60,183 bases of DNA from Bacteroidota bacterium. GTDB taxonomy: Bacteria; Bacteroidota; Bacteroidia; Bacteroidales; VadinHA17. The stretch spans positions 1 to 60,183 of the forward strand of contig JAAYDB010000070.1 in NCBI GenBank assembly GCA_012729475.1, in the 5' to 3' direction. Under the pieces are notes generated by a model. It searched no databases and was not told the DNA's origin. It saw nothing but the letters and a program-made list of their open reading frames with translations. A program made the position numbers and the translations under genes. Each line of letters begins with the position of its first letter. Position 1 is the first letter of the stretch. Of this stretch, positions 9,018-17,550 are shown piece after piece.

Positions 9018-9977
9018 ATGTTATACATCAGAAAGATTGTTCTTATACTAGGTTTATTTCTGCCTTTTTTAGCTACCTTTGGTCAGGAAACACCTTTTTA
9101 CCCGGTATCATACAGGATCTTCACTCCTTTCGTTTATAATCCGGCCGTTGCCGGAAGCAAGGACTTCACTTCCGTTGATCTTAATGCCTCTCTGCAAAAC
9201 AACTCGTACTCACAAATTCTCAGCACAAATACCAGGCTTTGGAGCGCAGGGCCAGGGTATTCATTATCCCCTAAACTACGACAATACAGCAACATAGGCA
9301 TAGGGGGCGCTCTTTTTAACGACCAGATCGGACAGAACAGAAATATGGGAGGAAGTATTGCAGGGGCTTATCACTTTCCTGTGAACAAAAAAGAACTGTC
9401 ATTTCTTTCAGCAGGTATTGCTGTCAAGGGAATATACAGCCATGTACCCGGAGATGAATTGTTTGAACTGCCTGAAGAAAATCTTCTGTCATTCAATGCC
9501 GATGCAGGTATTTATTACTATGATCCCAATTTCTATATCGGGTTCTCCATCACAAACATATTAGGGAACCCTCATAAGAATGACTCTCTCAGCCTGTATC
9601 CATACGCTATTGACAGACAGTATTTTTTTCACACCGGGTATAAATTTGTACTTAGCAGAGCCCTGGATATAGTGCTTGAACCTTCACTGATAATTTACTC
9701 CGGAGATACAATATCTACTGATATTAACGAGATTACCGATATGATAAAACCGGGACTGAAACTCTATATGGGGAAATTCTGTGTAGGAACATATTTTCAC
9801 GACTTCGACAAAATCCCGTTTTTCTTCCAGTACAAATACCCAAAATTTTATGTCGGGACATTCTTCCAGATACCAAGAAACATACCCTTCTATAAAAAAG
9901 AGCTGACTGCTGAAATAGGTATTGGGATAAATCTCGGGAATAACAGGTTTGCCAACAAAAGAAATAGCCACTGGTAG
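9018..9977 (+). CDS. PorP/SprF family type IX secretion membrane protein
   Basis: The 319-residue protein has a signal peptide (residues 1-22). The PorP/SprF opening follows: FYPVSYRIFTPFVYNPAVAGSK, with the typical YNPAxAG motif, here split for length as FVYNPAVAGS. About ten amphipathic strands and the family's GTFFQIP-type C-terminal pattern suggest an outer-membrane barrel. Members anchor or energise type IX secretion and gliding machinery, but genomes carry many paralogues, so this is a family call and not the true porP. The next gene (PD40/SPOR) begins 20 bases after the stop and is the usual kind of periplasmic partner. Confidence 0.85.
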   Translation: MLYIRKIVLILGLFLPFLATFGQETPFYPVSYRIFTPFVYNPAVAGSKDFTSVDLNASLQNNSYSQILSTNTRLWSAGPGYSLSPKLRQYSNIGIGGALFNDQIGQNRNMGGSIAGAYHFPVNKKELSFLSAGIAVKGIYSHVPGDELFELPEENLLSFNADAGIYYYDPNFYIGFSITNILGNPHKNDSLSLYPYAIDRQYFFHTGYKFVLSRALDIVLEPSLIIYSGDTISTDINEITDMIKPGLKLYMGKFCVGTYFHDFDKIPFFFQYKYPKFYVGTFFQIPRNIPFYKKELTAEIGIGINLGNNRFANKRNSHW

Positions 9978-9997
9978 AAATTATCTCCGTTAAAGAT

Positions 9998-11698
9998 ATG
10001 ATAAGGTTGTTTGTATCAGTATTATTTTCTCTTATATTGAGTTTTTTCTCATTCTCTTATCCTTCTGCATATAATAACCTGTCATCAGAAACTCAGATAA
10101 ACATTAACAACACCGGGCAAGACACCCTTTCCTCCGGCCTGTCTGTCAGGATCGATTCCTTCAACCTTAACATTATTCCGCCTTCATCAGGAGTCCAGTT
10201 CTATAAGGAAGGGATAATGTTTCTTTCTGGCTCAGGAGTGCAATCCAGAATGGTCCCGCTGCATATCTCCTTCGGTACTATTCAGGCCTATTACGCTGCC
10301 TTCACAGATACTATGCCGTTAAGCCCGGTGATATTCCCTGCTTCTTCAGCTTTTACTTATCCCTGCGAGGCTGTCTCGTTTAACAATGACTACAGTACTA
10401 TGTATTTCACTAAACGAGGTAAGAAAGATCGTGCTGAAAAAATTTATACGGCAACCTATAGCCCTGCCACAGATAAAAAAGCTGAAAAATGGACAGAATC
10501 ACCTGCCCCACTGGATTTTTGCACCGGCAGCTATGTATACACCCATCCAACAGTTTCCGCAGATGAGAGTTTTATGATATTTGCATCAGACAAAGACGGG
10601 TCTACAGGCCGGATGGATCTTTTTATAAGCCGTAAAACAGATAATAAATGGTCTGCTCCGGAGAATCTTGGTAAAGTGATAAATACTTCATCAAATGAGC
10701 TCTTCCCCATGCTCGATTCTGCCAATAACCTTTATTTTTCTTCTGAAGGTCATCCGGGTTACGGGGGATATGATGTATTCATCTGCCCTTTTAACGGAAA
10801 AGGATGGGAAGAACCTTATAACCTCACCAGTCTTATCAACACTCCTGATGATGAAGTGGCTTTCACACTTGACCGGAAAGACAACAAAACAGGCTTTGTT
10901 ACCATAAAAAAAAGAAATAATGATCTGGAGGCTCAGCTGTATAGGATCAATTTTCAAAATGAATTCGCTCCTGATACAATAAAAAACCTTTCTTCAGCAA
11001 TCCTCGACATTGCTCTGTCAGATATGAATTTTCCCCACAAGGGCCTTGTTGCTGAAGTATTAATACCGGAATCTGTTGATAAAGAGCCGGAAAAAACAGT
11101 GACGAAAAAAGATACTGTAAAAATCTCTCCGGCAGTAAGCAAAAAAGACATTACTCAGGAGCCATTAAAGGAAACAGCTGGCATTAAAACGGAAGAAAAA
11201 AGAACAGAGCCTGTTACAAACCATACAACAAAAGAAAAAGCCGGTTCTCCTGCAGGAGTTAAAAAGACTGAAGCTTTATTAGCTGCAGAGATAAAACCTT
11301 CTGAGATTACCTCTGCTGTAACAAAGAAAGAAGAAATCACCAGTACTGCTAAAAGCACCAAAAATGAGAAAACTGTAGCTGCTAAAAAAGCAAGAATTGA
11401 TACTGTAAGAGTTGTGTCTTCTGTGAGAAATGAACTCAGGGATATCGTCATTTACCGGGTACAGTTCCTCTCCACTGCAAAACAGCAAAATATCAAAGAG
11501 ATAACTGTGAATGGTCAACGATATGATACTTACATATATTACTACCTGAAAGAATATCGCTATACAGCAGGAGAATTCACGACTCTGGAACCTGCCAGGG
11601 AACTACAGGCCGCTTTAAGAAAATCGGGCTATCCCCAGGCTTTCGTAGCAGCTTTTAAGAACAATATCCGATCGCTCGACCTTTCCCTCTTCAGATAG
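9998..11698 (+). CDS. exported PD40 beta-propeller protein with C-terminal SPOR-like domain
   Basis: The 566-residue protein has a signal peptide (1-24). Residues about 125-330 hold WD40-like PD40 repeats such as ADESFMIFASDKDG, LYFSSEGHPGYGGYDVF and the INT-x-DDE motif. A Lys/Thr/Glu-rich low-complexity linker spans about 355-465. The last 97 residues (YRVQFLS, then GEFTTLEPARELQAALRKSG and AFVAAF) match the SPOR-like fold, which binds peptidoglycan glycan strands. PorE/SprE-type proteins usually combine PD40 with an OmpA domain; here SPOR appears to take that place. It is likely co-transcribed with the PorP/SprF gene, suggesting a barrel tethered to the cell wall. Confidence 0.75.
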   Translation: MIRLFVSVLFSLILSFFSFSYPSAYNNLSSETQININNTGQDTLSSGLSVRIDSFNLNIIPPSSGVQFYKEGIMFLSGSGVQSRMVPLHISFGTIQAYYAAFTDTMPLSPVIFPASSAFTYPCEAVSFNNDYSTMYFTKRGKKDRAEKIYTATYSPATDKKAEKWTESPAPLDFCTGSYVYTHPTVSADESFMIFASDKDGSTGRMDLFISRKTDNKWSAPENLGKVINTSSNELFPMLDSANNLYFSSEGHPGYGGYDVFICPFNGKGWEEPYNLTSLINTPDDEVAFTLDRKDNKTGFVTIKKRNNDLEAQLYRINFQNEFAPDTIKNLSSAILDIALSDMNFPHKGLVAEVLIPESVDKEPEKTVTKKDTVKISPAVSKKDITQEPLKETAGIKTEEKRTEPVTNHTTKEKAGSPAGVKKTEALLAAEIKPSEITSAVTKKEEITSTAKSTKNEKTVAAKKARIDTVRVVSSVRNELRDIVIYRVQFLSTAKQQNIKEITVNGQRYDTYIYYYLKEYRYTAGEFTTLEPARELQAALRKSGYPQAFVAAFKNNIRSLDLSLFR

Positions 11699-11825
11699 CT
11701 TAACTGTTCTCAGCATAAAAAGAGATAGGTTAATTACATTGTTTTTTATCCTTATTTATGCAACATTTATAAAATCCTGATGTCTTTATCCTGAAGAAAC
11801 ACAAATAAATCAAATCAGGAAAGCC

Positions 11826-12545
11826 ATGAAAAATCTGAGAATTATTTTAATTGCCTTAATATCATTTGGGATAAGTTCATGCCTGAATGGTCAGTTCCGT
11901 AAGACTGTATACGGTAACGGGAAGGTCATCACAGAAGAAAGAGAAGCTTTTAATGTCTCGGGGATAAAGGTAAGTACCGGCATCGATGTTTTTCTCTCAC
12001 AGGGAGATAAACCCGGACTGAAAGTTGAAGCCGATGAAAATCTGCAGGAGTACATACTTACAGAAATAAAAGGCGGAGTGCTGCATGTTCACACAGATGC
12101 CAATATCCGCAGGGCTAAAAGCAAGAAGGTCTATGTCACACTGACAGATATTAACTCAATAAGCACTTCAAGTGCGGGTGATGTTATTGGGGCAAGTCCT
12201 GTGACAACTGAGAATCTCATACTGTCAGCTAGCAGTGCAGGCGATATTAAGCTGGACATATATGCTGAGAAGATAGATGTCAAAATCAGCAGTTCAGGTG
12301 ATATCACTCTCTCCGGTGAAACAGACAAACTTTTTGCCGATCTGAGCAGTGCAGGTAATCTGAATGCTTACAACCTGAAAGCCAGGGAAGCAGATGTGTC
12401 AGCTTCCAGCGCCGGAGATGCAGACATATTTGTCACGGAAACACTCCGGGCACGTTCATCAAGTGCAGGAGATATCAATTATAAAGGCAATCCGACATAC
12501 CTTGACGCTCATTCTTCAAGCGCAGGAGGAATACACAAAAGATAA
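11826..12545 (+). CDS. GIN-domain (DUF2807) lipoprotein
   Basis: The 239-residue protein has a lipoprotein signal ending GISSC (lipid cysteine Cys19). The body follows the head-GIN pattern: FNVSGIKVSTGIDVFLSQGD near the N-terminus, then a series of about seven near-repeats around SSAGD/SSSGD spaced about 15-20 residues (for example STSSAGDV, SASSAGDI, SSSAGDIN). These turns fit a right-handed beta-helix. Function is unknown for the family; it is usually a surface or periplasmic auto-adhesin-like protein. It stands alone, 127 bases after the PD40 gene and followed by its own terminator. Confidence 0.85.
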   Translation: MKNLRIILIALISFGISSCLNGQFRKTVYGNGKVITEEREAFNVSGIKVSTGIDVFLSQGDKPGLKVEADENLQEYILTEIKGGVLHVHTDANIRRAKSKKVYVTLTDINSISTSSAGDVIGASPVTTENLILSASSAGDIKLDIYAEKIDVKISSSGDITLSGETDKLFADLSSAGNLNAYNLKAREADVSASSAGDADIFVTETLRARSSSAGDINYKGNPTYLDAHSSSAGGIHKR

Positions 12546-12579
12546 TTTCAAACCAATATATTTTCTTCCATTATTTTAG

Positions 12580-12612
12580 AAACCGTCAGGAGTGTTCCCG
12601 ACGGTTTTTTTT
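12580..12612 (+). terminator. intrinsic terminator after the GIN gene
   Basis: AAACCGTC (12580-12587) pairs with GACGGTTT (12600-12607) around a 12-base loop, and the right arm runs into eight T residues. It ends the GIN lipoprotein transcript just before pgi. Confidence 0.88.
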
Positions 12613-12619
12613 AACTTTA
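12612..12619 (+). promoter_or_regulatory. candidate -7 element for pgi
   Basis: TAACTTTA, a one-base variant of TAnnTTTG, starts in the last T of the preceding terminator and lies 36 bases before the pgi ATG. The same TAnnTTTAC form occurs before clpP and serS. No -33 element is visible. Confidence 0.3.
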
Positions 12620-12655
12620 CCCTTTATAAGATAATTTCCACTAAAACCTGATCAA

Positions 12656-14002
12656 ATGAAAGAGAATATTAGTATTGATCTGAAGAACACAGAGAAATTT
12701 ATTTCCTGTGAAGAGACTTATGCTCTTGCCCAGAAATCAGTTATTCATCTTGACTCTCTCAATAACGGGACTGGAGCAGGCAATGATTTCCTTGGCTGGC
12801 TTTCACTTCCAGATGATATTCATCCTACTGTCAGCAAACTGGAAAAATGTGCCAAACATTTGAGGAATATATCCGATACCACTGTAGTAGTGGGCATAGG
12901 TGGATCATACCTGGGTTCCAAAGCAATAATTGAAGCTCTTTCACATTCTTTTTCACCTCTTCTGCAAAAGAAGCATCACGATGTGCTGTTTGCAGGTCAT
13001 AACCTGTGCGAAGATTATATTTCAGACCTTCTTGAACTCCTTTATGAAAGAAATTATTCCATTATTGTTATCTCCAAATCGGGGACGACCACAGAACCTG
13101 CAATAGTTTTCAGGATACTTAAAGAGCACCTGGAAAGGAGAGTAGGCAAAGCACAGGCAGCCGACAGGATTATTGCCGTTACCGATAGCTCAAAAGGGGC
13201 TTTGAGATCATTGAGTGAACTATATGGTTACGATACTTTTGATATCCCTGATAATATAGGTGGCCGTTATTCAGTACTTTCTCCTGTTGGCTTACTGCCT
13301 GTAGCGGTCAGTGGGCTGGATATATCAGCCCTTGTTAAAGGTGCCAAAGCATTTGAAGATATCTCCCGGAGAAACAAAAAAGCTTTGACTAATCCTTCTC
13401 TGATTTATGCTGCAGCCAGAAACCTGTTGCTTCAACAGGGACGTTCCATAGAAATCCTTGCAGGATTCACTCCAAAGCTTCATTATCTCGCTGAATGGTG
13501 GAAACAACTCTATGGGGAAAGCGAAGGGAAAGAAGGAAAAGGTATTTTCCCTGCCTCAGTAGATTTCACAACCGATCTCCATTCCCTGGGACAATACATT
13601 CAGGAGGGCCAGCGATTGATGTTTGAAACTATACTTTCAGTCAAAAACCCCACAAAAACACTTACCATACCCTCAGAAACAGACGACTCCGATAAACTGA
13701 ATTTCCTTGCAGGTAAAAGGGTTTCCGAAGTGAACCGCTGTGCTGAAACAGGTACAATACTGGCACATAATGACGGTGATGTACCTGTGCTTCGCATTGA
13801 TGTACCTGTGCTCAACGAATTCTATATAGGCCAGCTTATCTATTTCTTCGAACTTGCATGTGCTATAAGCGGTTATATCCTGGATGTCAACCCTTTCGAT
13901 CAACCCGGAGTTGAAGCTTATAAAAACAACATGTTCGCCCTGCTAAACAAACCTGGTTACGAGGAAAAAGGAAAATTATTACAGGAGAAAATGAAAAAAT
14001 GA
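12656..14002 (+). CDS. pgi: glucose-6-phosphate isomerase
   Basis: The 448-residue protein is the short bacterial PGI type. It shows the phosphate-binding stretch VVVGIGGSYLGSKA near 80-92, SKSGTTTEPA near 140-149, and the family signature with the catalytic glutamate, LYGESEGKEGKG, at about residues 283-294. It interconverts glucose-6-phosphate and fructose-6-phosphate in the cytoplasm. A PfkB sugar kinase follows after 22 bases on the same strand and may share the transcript. Confidence 0.97.
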   Translation: MKENISIDLKNTEKFISCEETYALAQKSVIHLDSLNNGTGAGNDFLGWLSLPDDIHPTVSKLEKCAKHLRNISDTTVVVGIGGSYLGSKAIIEALSHSFSPLLQKKHHDVLFAGHNLCEDYISDLLELLYERNYSIIVISKSGTTTEPAIVFRILKEHLERRVGKAQAADRIIAVTDSSKGALRSLSELYGYDTFDIPDNIGGRYSVLSPVGLLPVAVSGLDISALVKGAKAFEDISRRNKKALTNPSLIYAAARNLLLQQGRSIEILAGFTPKLHYLAEWWKQLYGESEGKEGKGIFPASVDFTTDLHSLGQYIQEGQRLMFETILSVKNPTKTLTIPSETDDSDKLNFLAGKRVSEVNRCAETGTILAHNDGDVPVLRIDVPVLNEFYIGQLIYFFELACAISGYILDVNPFDQPGVEAYKNNMFALLNKPGYEEKGKLLQEKMKK

Positions 14003-14024
14003 TAATACTAAACTTAATATTAAG

Positions 14025-15101
14025 ATGATAGAATTGAAAAAAGACTACAAATGGGCTATGGTAGTTCCTACCAGTATGGGAGTACGAATAACTCCGGTTG
14101 ACAGACAGCCTGTGCATTGTACGGGAACATTTATGATGCACGTAACCAGTGCCGAAACAAATGTTGCCAGCATATCATCATTTCTGGGTCTTCCTGTCAA
14201 AGTGCTCACCACATTTGTAAAGGACAGTCCTGTAGCAAGAATGATAAAGGATAATCTTGCAGGCCGTCACATGGTTTATGAAGGCATAGAAGTTGAACAG
14301 GGTGGACCGTGGGGTTTCAGACACCAGTTTAATATCGCCGATACAGGTCATGGCCCGCGCGGTCCCAGAGTTCACAATGACCGTGCCGGAGAAATTGGCA
14401 GGACTCTTAATGTTAAGAATTTCGATCTTCCAAAATTATTCGGAGAAGAAGGAGTCCAGATTTTACATCTCTCAGGTTTGATAGCTGCTCTCTCCCCTGA
14501 TACCAGCAATTTCTGCCTTGAACTGGCGAGGGCAGCAAAGAAATATGGTACCCGTATTTCTTTCGATCTTAATTACCGTGCTACTTTCTGGAAAAACAGG
14601 GAAAAAGAGCTGTCAGCAGCATTCAGGGGAATAGCCGGCATTTCCGATATCCTTGTTGGTAATGAAGAGGATTTCCAGCTTGCCCTGGGAATAAAGGGTC
14701 CTGAAGAAGGAGGAAAAGACCTGGGAGCTAAAATAGAGAGTTTTAAGGAAATGATTGGCAGGGTAAAGAAAGAATATCCTGATGCTTCAGTCTTTGCCAC
14801 TACTCTCCGTCAGGTCATTAGTGTGAATGAACATCTTTGGGGTGCCATAATGCTTGAGGGTGACAACTGGCATGTTGCTGAACCCCGTGAAATACACATT
14901 CTCGATCGTATAGGAGGCGGAGATGGTTTTGTGGGAGGCATGCTTTATGCTATCCTGAGAGGCTGGGAACCCGAAAAATGGATTCAGTTCGGATGGGCAA
15001 CAGGAGCTCTGGCAACAACCGTGGTAACCGATTATGGACAGCCTGCCGATGAAGAACAGGTATGGAGCATATGGAAAGGGAATGCCAGAGTAAAAAGATA
15101 A
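14025..15101 (+). CDS. PfkB-family carbohydrate kinase (2-dehydro-3-deoxygluconokinase-like)
   Basis: The 358-residue protein is a ribokinase-fold sugar kinase. The N-terminal substrate region contains SAETNVASISSFLG, equivalent to the GGxxANVA segment. ISFDLNYRATFW matches the conserved D-x-N-x-R block and DRIGGGDGFVGG is PfkB signature 2 with the catalytic aspartate. The DRIGGGD form and overall length resemble Bacteroidota KDG kinases, but the substrate cannot be fixed from sequence. It follows pgi by 22 bases. Immediately downstream on the same strand is a decayed GH3 beta-glucosidase tail, so the locus may once have served sugar use. Confidence 0.8.
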   Translation: MIELKKDYKWAMVVPTSMGVRITPVDRQPVHCTGTFMMHVTSAETNVASISSFLGLPVKVLTTFVKDSPVARMIKDNLAGRHMVYEGIEVEQGGPWGFRHQFNIADTGHGPRGPRVHNDRAGEIGRTLNVKNFDLPKLFGEEGVQILHLSGLIAALSPDTSNFCLELARAAKKYGTRISFDLNYRATFWKNREKELSAAFRGIAGISDILVGNEEDFQLALGIKGPEEGGKDLGAKIESFKEMIGRVKKEYPDASVFATTLRQVISVNEHLWGAIMLEGDNWHVAEPREIHILDRIGGGDGFVGGMLYAILRGWEPEKWIQFGWATGALATTVVTDYGQPADEEQVWSIWKGNARVKR

Positions 15102-15142
15102 TTAATTCATTAAGACAAATTCAGATCCTGTATAAACAACAG

Positions 15143-15394
15143 GCAGAGGCAATTCTGACAGGGTTCAATATACAGGATCAGGCATTTCTGGAAATCATTT
15201 CAGGAACAACAGAACCTTCAGGACTTCTTCCTCTTCAAATGCCGGCAGATATGAAAACCGTTGAAGAACAGTATGAGGACAGGCCTTTCGATATGGAATG
15301 CCATGTTGACTCAGAAGGTAATAAGTATGATTTCGGGTTCGGACTGAACTGGTCAGGATTTATATTTTCCGATGAATTCATTAATAACCTGTGA
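15143..15394 (+). pseudogene. 3' remnant of a glycoside hydrolase family 3 beta-glucosidase
   Basis: About 83 codons encode only the C-terminal end of a GH3 enzyme. They include AILTGFNIQDQAFLEIISG, then SGLLPLQMPADMKTVEEQ and the closing YDFGFGLNWSG, which is characteristic of the C-terminal domain of Bacteroidota GH3 beta-glucosidases of about 700-800 residues. The catalytic (beta/alpha)8 domain and nucleophile are absent, and the reading frame simply runs back into the end of the kinase gene in another frame. The last 42 bases overlap the 3' end of the minus-strand GTPase gene. The piece looks like a deletion scar and is probably not expressed. Confidence 0.8.
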
Positions 15395-16690
15395 AAGATC
15401 GGGATCACCTATTTCCTGAAGATCGTAATAGACTCTGGTATTGGGTTTCCTGATCTTTATTATCCTGTTGAGGTCGATAGGAGTGGCTATAATAACGGTA
15501 TCACATTCTGTGTTGTTAATAGTTTTCTCAAGGTCTGCCAATTGCTGTTTACCATAACCCATTGCCGGCAACAGAGTGCCAATACCGGGATAAAGCCGGA
15601 ATGTTTCACTCAGTTTCCCTACTGTAAACGGTCTGGGATCAACTATTTCTGATGCTCCGAACTTATGAGCCGCCACAGTCCCTGCCCCGATTTTCATTTC
15701 GCCATGTGTAAGAGTAGGACCGTCTTCAACAACGAGTACTTTCTTACCCCTTATCAGAGAAGGATTGTCAACCCTTATAGGTGAAGCAGCGTCAATAACA
15801 ATGGCTTTCGGATTGACTTTCTCAATACTTTGCCTTATTATATTTATTGATTGGGGATCAGCACTGTCGACCTTGTTAATTATAACAACATCTGCCATAC
15901 GTAAAGTAACCTCTCTGGGGTAATATCTCAACTCATGTCCTGCCCGGTGAGGATCAGTTACCGTAACCATAAGGTCAGGCTTATAAAAAGGAAAATCATT
16001 ATTACCCCCATCCCACACTATCACATCACAACCAGCAGGATCTTTCTCTGCGGCTCTCAAGATAGATTCATAATCAACACCTGCATAAATAACATTTCCT
16101 CTTACCACATGAGGTTCATATTCTTCCATTTCCTCAATAGTACACTTATGCTTTTCCAGATCATCCAGAACTGCAAAACGCTGAACCTTCTGTTCAATAA
16201 GATTACCATAGGGCATAGGATGACGTATCGCAACAACTTTCAATCCATTTTCCATGAGTATTTCTATTATCCTCCTGGAAGTCTGACTCTTTCCGCATCC
16301 TGTCCTCACAGCGCCAACAGCTATCACAGGTTTGGTACTGCTTAGCATTGTGGCGGAAGGACCTAAGAGTACAAAATTTGCTCCTGAAGCATTGACAATA
16401 GCGCTTACAGCCATCACTTTTTCATAGGGAACATCACTGTAGGAGAAAATACAATCATCAATACTTAATTCCTTTATTAATTCGGGAAGCTTTGCTTCTG
16501 AATAAATAGGTATTCCTTCAGGGTAAAGCTTACCAGCAAGCTCTTCAGGATACTTACGGCCATCAATATCGGGTATCTGCGCTGCTGTAAAAGCTTTGAC
16601 ACTATAATCTTCATTATCCCTGAAAAAAGTGTTGAAATTGTGGAAGTCTCTTCCGGCAGCTCCTATTATTATTATATTCTTGGTGCTCAT
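15353..16690 (-). CDS. cyclic 2,3-diphosphoglycerate synthetase-like P-loop GTPase
   Basis: From the ATG at 16690 the protein has 445 residues and starts MSTKNIIIIGAAGRDFHNFN. A Rossmann-like N-terminal domain (about 1-125) is followed by a P-loop GAVRTGCGKSQTSR (about 135-148), and the C-terminal half has VVIINKVDSAD, an NKxD-like guanine motif. This arrangement matches proteins annotated as GTPases related to archaeal cyclic 2,3-diphosphoglycerate synthetase; the bacterial members have no established role. A longer open frame starts at 16792 but adds a poorly conserved hydrophobic/basic stretch. It is monocistronic, and its stop overlaps the GH3 remnant. Confidence 0.8.
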   Translation of the reverse strand: MSTKNIIIIGAAGRDFHNFNTFFRDNEDYSVKAFTAAQIPDIDGRKYPEELAGKLYPEGIPIYSEAKLPELIKELSIDDCIFSYSDVPYEKVMAVSAIVNASGANFVLLGPSATMLSSTKPVIAVGAVRTGCGKSQTSRRIIEILMENGLKVVAIRHPMPYGNLIEQKVQRFAVLDDLEKHKCTIEEMEEYEPHVVRGNVIYAGVDYESILRAAEKDPAGCDVIVWDGGNNDFPFYKPDLMVTVTDPHRAGHELRYYPREVTLRMADVVIINKVDSADPQSINIIRQSIEKVNPKAIVIDAASPIRVDNPSLIRGKKVLVVEDGPTLTHGEMKIGAGTVAAHKFGASEIVDPRPFTVGKLSETFRLYPGIGTLLPAMGYGKQQLADLEKTINNTECDTVIIATPIDLNRIIKIRKPNTRVYYDLQEIGDPDLSQVINEFIGKYKS

Positions 16691-16753
16691 ATAACCGTTT
16701 AATATTATTAAAATTTTTATTTTGCAAAACCGTTTAATTTTAATATGAATAAA

Positions 16754-16761
16754 CAAATGTA
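16754..16761 (-). promoter_or_regulatory. candidate -7 element for the cDPGS-like GTPase gene
   Basis: On the minus strand the site reads TACATTTG, an exact TAnnTTTG, 63 bases before the ATG at 16690. It lies inside the longer open frame, arguing against a start at 16792. No -33 element was seen. Confidence 0.35.
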
Positions 16762-16938
16762 TAATTTGCATGGCTGAATTCCGAGTAAACAAGGGATTTT
16801 TTAAATTGCCTGATCTACATTTTAAATGCCTGTAATACTGTTAATTCAATTAAAACACCCATGAACTCACAAAATTGAAACGACAAATTATTATCAAGTG
16901 ATAAACTATATGCCGGATTAATTGTCCTATAAAATAGT

Positions 16939-17550
16939 ATGAATGTTCTCGCCCACATATATCTTTCAGGTGATTCCGATAAAATCATTATCGGTAATTA
17001 CATTGGCGATTATGTTAAAGGACGTGATTATTTAAAATACCCTGACCTTGTAAGAAAGGGCATTATTCTTCACCGTCATATAGACGACTTTACCGACCGG
17101 CATCCTGTCGTCCACAGAAGTAAGATATTTTTTTCAAAGAAATACTATAAATATGCCGGAGTAGTTACAGATATCATCTATGACCATTTCCTTACAAAAG
17201 AATGGGATTTGTTTTCCCGCCGCCCCCTTGAGAGTGTTACATATAATTTCTACAGGGCAATGGTAAATAATTACGACATACTTCCCGATAAGGTAAAAGA
17301 GACAATTCCTTTCTTCATTATTAATAACTGGATAGAATCATACCAGACCCTGCACGGGATAAAAAAGGTACTTAAAACTCTTAGCTCACAAACATCACTG
17401 CCCAAACAAAGCAGCTTTGCAATACGTATGCTGAAAAAGAATTATTACTCCCTGCAAGACGATTTTCTGGAGTTTTTCCCACAACTGATAGATTATGTCG
17501 AGAAAGATTTCGGGGTAGAAATATCTCACAGGATAACCATTCCTTTCTGA
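16939..17550 (+). CDS. acyl carrier protein phosphodiesterase family protein (AcpH-like)
   Basis: The 203-residue protein begins MNVLAHIYLSGDSD, as AcpH-type proteins do, and has GNYIGDYVKG, the metal-type HRHIDDFTDRHP segment and YDHFLTKEW. These HD-like motifs belong to the ACP phosphodiesterase family, which removes the 4'-phosphopantetheine arm from acyl carrier protein. The length agrees with the family (about 193-200 residues). It is divergent from the GTPase gene with a 248-base gap and ends one base before the convergent rodA stop. Enzyme activity on ACP is inferred. Confidence 0.85.
   Translation: MNVLAHIYLSGDSDKIIIGNYIGDYVKGRDYLKYPDLVRKGIILHRHIDDFTDRHPVVHRSKIFFSKKYYKYAGVVTDIIYDHFLTKEWDLFSRRPLESVTYNFYRAMVNNYDILPDKVKETIPFFIINNWIESYQTLHGIKKVLKTLSSQTSLPKQSSFAIRMLKKNYYSLQDDFLEFFPQLIDYVEKDFGVEISHRITIPF

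Noticed and set aside
15062-15142. Possible upstream extension of the GH3 fragment
   Set aside because: The first 40 bases are the kinase gene in another frame and the rest has no GH3 similarity, so no intact start exists.
15935-16345. 136-residue plus-strand open frame opposite the GTPase gene
   Set aside because: Antisense to the P-loop and conserved core of the GTPase; no independent evidence.
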